DNA of 35,346 nt from positions 840,156 through 875,501 of the forward strand of contig NW_019091440.1 of the NCBI RefSeq assembly GCF_001949145.1. The letters run 5' to 3'. The stretch is from Acanthaster planci (Eukaryota > Echinodermata > Asteroidea > Valvatida > Acanthasteridae). Position 1 is the first letter of the stretch, and the number at the start of each line of letters is the position of its first letter. Under the pieces are notes generated by a model. The model saw only the letters and a program-made list of their open reading frames with translations, was not told the origin of the DNA and made no database searches. This document shows, one piece after another, positions 31,701 through 35,346 of this stretch. The position numbers and the translations under genes were made by a program.

Positions 31701-32119
31701 AGTAGTTTTAATATTCATTAGGCTCCTGTTTTTTGTATACTAAAATGCTCGTCGACCATTAGCATGGGCACAGACAAATGGTGGAATATGCTGAGAAGTT
31801 GTGAAAATTGCATCCTTTTAATGAAATTCCGTAAAAGAGTGTCAGATGATTAAAAACATTTGTAATGAATGTGACACAGATTTTCTGCACCCGTGCTGTG
31901 TTCTGTACCGCACGACACTTTGTGTCTTGTCTGCACGTCAGTCGTTTTTATTTGAGATTGTACATTTACGACTTTTGGTAGGAGTTGAATTTTCAATTCA
32001 TACCCCCATCAGATTAGGTGACTGGGAAATTATCAAAATTCCCACAAAAATCGTAATTCAGTGCTGTAGCTTAATTCCAGCAGCAAAGCACTCGACACTC
32101 GCACGGTTTACGCAACACT

Positions 32120-32215
32120 TTCTCCTTTCATTTGACTCAAGTGTTGTGAAGTTAGTCTTGACTCAAGTCACCTTGTAAAGCTAGTCTCGATTCAAGTCAC
32201 CAACTCCATTCTTGG
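32120..32215 (+). repeat. Short tandem duplications of GACTCAAGT
   Basis: TTGACTCAAGTGTTGTGAAG, TTGACTCAAGTCACCTTGTA and GATTCAAGTCACCAACT follow one another at 25-40 bp spacing, with GTTAGTCTTG and GCTAGTCTCG between them. Confidence 0.45.
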
Positions 32216-32689
32216 TCTAGACTCCCAGCTTCTGTGCTTGATGTGTGATGTGTGATCCATAAACATACATTACGTACAGTATTAGATATTGCACAGTTCT
32301 GCCTAATCAACCGCTCTCCATTTTATTTGGATGGGCTGTGTACAAAATGTATTTCACTTTCTGCACCAGGCAGGGACCTCACCAACGTGTTTGGCCTACT
32401 CCAATTAAGAGAGAGTTTGAGAGACGACCCTGGTTAACCGTAGTTCAACCAACACACTCATAGAACGGTGGAGGGTAGGACTAGTCTAGCCAGCCATTTT
32501 GAAGCAGGGTCTTTTGTTTGGATGGTTAGGGTTGGATAGTCCTTGGTCGGTATTGAATTGTAGAGTGGGAACCCGTGATGTGAACATACTGTATTGTGTG
32601 GAATGGTGGAAACCAGGCGAGGAACCATAAGACGCAACCATTGGCAAACACGTATGTACAGCTTTGGTCCAGTGGTGATGTTATTGTTT

Positions 32690-32790
32690 AGTCTCACAAG
32701 TCCCTGCAAGTCCATCACAGTCATCCAGTCTTTGGCAAAGTCACAGGCTAGTCAAATAAACTGCGACAATAGCATTCCTTTGTCATCATG
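32690..32790 (+). repeat. ~95 bp dispersed repeat, copy 3
   Basis: CACAAGTCCCTGCAAGTCC, CATCCAGTCTTTGGCAAAGT, CACAGGCTAGTCAAATAAAC and AGCATTCCTTTGTCATC align with copy 1. Its internal AATAAA should not be read as a poly(A) signal without support. Confidence 0.5.
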
Positions 32791-34875
32791 AGCCCTGGTA
32801 CTTACGGCCAGTGTTGTGAATGGATATTTGTGAGTGGACTTGTGAAAAGACTCGAGATGGACTCTTGAGCATAACACTCACCAGTCAAACAATAGAGCTG
32901 CTTAACATGAAATAGTTGGATTGAGCTAACTTTTACAATCGCAGAGGCGATAAGAAAATTAGCATTCACGGGAAGAAAATTATTCGCCAATTGTGGGCGT
33001 GAAGGATCTACTGGAACAGTCTTTGCAAGGGATTGTGGGTACTGTGCAGGCATGGACCATCTGTTGACATAACTGAGCATGGTTAAACTATAGTTTGCTC
33101 TCAAACCTGCCCTGACACGGTTTTGGTTTTAAGACACACCCAGCCGATACATGGACAAGCAGCTCTCCAGAAAGTCCAATTTCTTTTGGCACTTCGATGG
33201 ATTCAAGTCTGTGCAGCTAAGTCACTCGGGCCTGGTTTATACGTATTTGCCATCTACACATACAGCCGCAGAGAGAATATGCTGTCAGTTTTTTGAACGG
33301 TGTCGGGTTTATGTTGGAGGAAGCTCCCTCAGAAAAATGCCTCGGGAATATGCTTTAAAAAATCTGCTGCTTCCTCAACATAACTGCACCACCCAAAAAC
33401 AGCCCGGGAACTTGGACAACATCTGTAGACCACTAAGTGTTAAATTTCACACTTTACCATACAGCACTTTAATTGTTGTCACTGAGTTGACACAAGATCT
33501 AGATATTTATTCGAAGATATTGAAAGTTTTCCATCACCTATCGGTCTTTTCAGTGGCTTTTTCAGCAGAACCCAAAGGGATTATTTGTGATGCGACATTG
33601 ATTTTATCGCCTTATCAAAGGGAAAGGCTTGTGTGATGGAATTTACCAAACTTACGTTAATGCAAGCTGTTAGAAACCCGGATGGGTAGAATTCCTCATT
33701 TTTGTGACAACAAATCTTTATTTAAATTACACTTTTCAATGTGCCTGTACCAGCAGTGTGTAAAAGCTCATTAGTCAAGAGATGGATATTCGGAACTTTC
33801 AATGTACCATAACACTCCGAGAAGAAACAAGCTAAGATTTTAACAGTAAAAATGCCAACTTGATTCTCACTGGCCACACCCTTTGCCAGTTTAGGTCTAG
33901 TAACCTGCATTCTTTGGTAGTGCATGCCTCCATGCTGGCAAAAGCAGTTAACAGGACGACTTGCTGAAACATTGGCTGTCAAATTTCCTCCAGTTGCAAT
34001 TTGATACATTTCTCAAAGCCAGTTTGAGACGGCGTGTTGTTCAGCGTTCCTGCAAAATTTAAAGCTGGGTGTGTGTGCATATCATGCGTTCAAAACTGGT
34101 TCATTGTTGGGGCTTAAATTTCCTAAGGTTTTTAAGAACATACATGTACAACTTGGCAAAGGTAGAAGGTGCGAATCTGGGGAGGCGGGGCTTGGAAGCC
34201 CTTGCTCTTCCCCCCTGTCTTGGACAAAAAAGGGTAAAAATCGGGAAAATACGAAAAATAACTCAAGCAAGCGCTCCAATACCATTGTGAATAATTGATG
34301 TCATATATGACTATGAAACATTAACAAAATCTGCTTGGATTTGCCCCAGGGTAGCCACCAGGGAAAGATTTCATGCTTGGTTCTCAGAAGTTTTTGCAAT
34401 GTCTGTCTGTTAAAAGCCAATCCGCACTACTGAAACCCTTTTGACCAATTGTACTTGTTCCACTGATGTTGAAGCACGGATTCACTTTTTACCTGGGCGT
34501 TAACTGTGCATTGAAAGAAATCCAGTTATGATAATGTCTCATGCAGGGCAGGGACTTTGTTCTTGATCTCCTCTGAAATCAACTTGTCTACGGGGGACAT
34601 TTCAATGGGCGTGGAGGCACAGACCAGGGGCATCAAGCCATTGGCTCCAGTACCTCCGTGAAGTTCTGCCCTGCATGCATGCTTTGATGTATTTATGAAG
34701 TAAAGTCACAGATTGACGTCAGTGACACCATTTATGCATTTGACACTTTCTATCTTGATGTTATTTTCATCATTTTTAAAAAAAGTTTTGGTTATACCCT
34801 GTATTGGAGTGTAAATTGTAATATGATTCATCATCGATATCAGAACAACATGGAATAAGCTGGATTAAACTGTAA

Positions 34876-34881
34876 AATAAA
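34876..34881 (+). terminator. Candidate polyadenylation signal AATAAA
   Basis: AATAAA is followed within about 20-40 bases by a T/G-rich segment (TCGTTTGTAC, TTGGGTTTTTTGTGTG), the classic arrangement for 3' cleavage. It may end a very long ARF6 3' UTR or a transcript not otherwise seen here. Confidence 0.4.
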
Positions 34882-35139
34882 AGAATGATTGCTTAAACCT
34901 TCGTTTGTACTTGGGTTTTTTGTGTGCAATGGTCCAACGTATGGTGTTCTCGGCCCATGTTCAATATGGGCTTCCAGAGCTATGGCTAGGTCTATCGTCT
35001 GCACACCTCTGCTTGGTTTTCAATGGAGCAAAGGCCAAGACCTGGCTCTCGACAACAGATTCTGATGCAGCCTTAGTTTTGGGTTTCTTGGCACCAAAGT
35101 CAGTCAGTCGGACTGATTTGGGCACATTTGCTGCGGAGT

Positions 35140-35240
35140 CTTGTGGCTTGTAATCCCCCAATGCAGGGTCAGGGTTCAACTCCAGTAGCAGGTTACATAA
35201 TGTGACTTTAGGCAAGCCACTTAACTCCCACTGTGTACAT
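35140..35240 (+). repeat. tRNA-derived SINE, partial copy at the right edge
   Basis: GTCAGGGTTCAACTCCAGTA (B box) and TGACTTTAGGCAAGCCACTT (tail) match the 10975 element in order and spacing. The A box is not clear. Confidence 0.55.
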
Positions 35241-35346
35241 GTTAACAATTACATGTAGGTAATTGCACCTGAAACACCAGCATCGAGCCATACACACGGA
35301 GCTCATGTTAGGAATGGTTATGGGCTTGATGAACAGGGGTAATGAT

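Larger units (their letters stand above)
28719..34900 (+). other. Probable long ARF6 3' UTR and/or intergenic DNA
   Basis: No recognisable coding exon follows ARF6 on either strand. The stretch 30030-30380 is T-rich and contains an AU-rich TTTATTTAT word at 30137. Weak ATTAAA poly(A) signals occur at 30236 and 30373. The best poly(A) signal is much further down, at 34876. Open frames of 160-170 codons inside this block show no family motif or compositional signal and are not called. Confidence 0.4.

Noticed and set aside
33151-33636. 161-codon plus-strand open frame
   Set aside because: No recognisable domain, no promoter or splice signals, composition like surrounding non-coding DNA. A homology search could reverse this.

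Overview
The window is animal nuclear DNA. It holds two recognisable protein-coding genes, both interrupted by GT-AG introns, in AT-rich sequence full of short non-autonomous repeats. The constant use of TACATGTA/ACATGTACATGT words, the ~100-1800 bp introns and the many palindromic elements suggest a marine invertebrate, perhaps an echinoderm, hemichordate or cephalochordate (a lophotrochozoan is not excluded). I could not fix the phylum from sequence alone.

Layout. (1) 1-4376: downstream of the first gene; no coding sequence recognised; contains repeat copies and probably that gene's 3' UTR. (2) 4377 to about 15.1 kb, minus strand: V-type H+-ATPase V1 subunit C (ATP6V1C1 orthologue). Eleven coding exons splice without a break into a 384-residue protein, preceded by a likely non-coding first exon ending at 15003 (or 15124). 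Its introns carry at least ten repeat copies. (3) About 15.3-26.1 kb: 11 kb of intergenic DNA with no convincing gene. It has two orphan TATA-type promoter candidates, a large foldback structure, three copies of a ~360-410 bp GGAGGATT-rich element, another palindromic element and a tRNA-like SINE. (4) 26107-28718, plus strand: ARF6 small GTPase, four coding exons, 175 residues, all GTPase motifs intact; intron 1 carries two palindromic elements. (5) 28719-35346: probable long ARF6 3' UTR and/or intergenic DNA, with a good poly(A) signal at 34876 and a SINE near the right edge.

The genes are divergent and about 11 kb apart, so a shared core promoter is unlikely. Both products act on endosomal membranes: subunit C couples V1 to V0 of the proton pump, and ARF6 controls plasma-membrane/endosome traffic. 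The only two perfect TCACGTGA E-boxes I found lie on either side of the V-ATPase first exon, matching the core of the CLEAR element bound by TFEB/MITF factors.

I found no evidence of a new multi-gene system. The most notable unexplained content is a set of small interspersed repeat families, several in two to four copies within this one window, and an orphan CCAAT/TATA/CRE promoter-like block near 16.06 kb.
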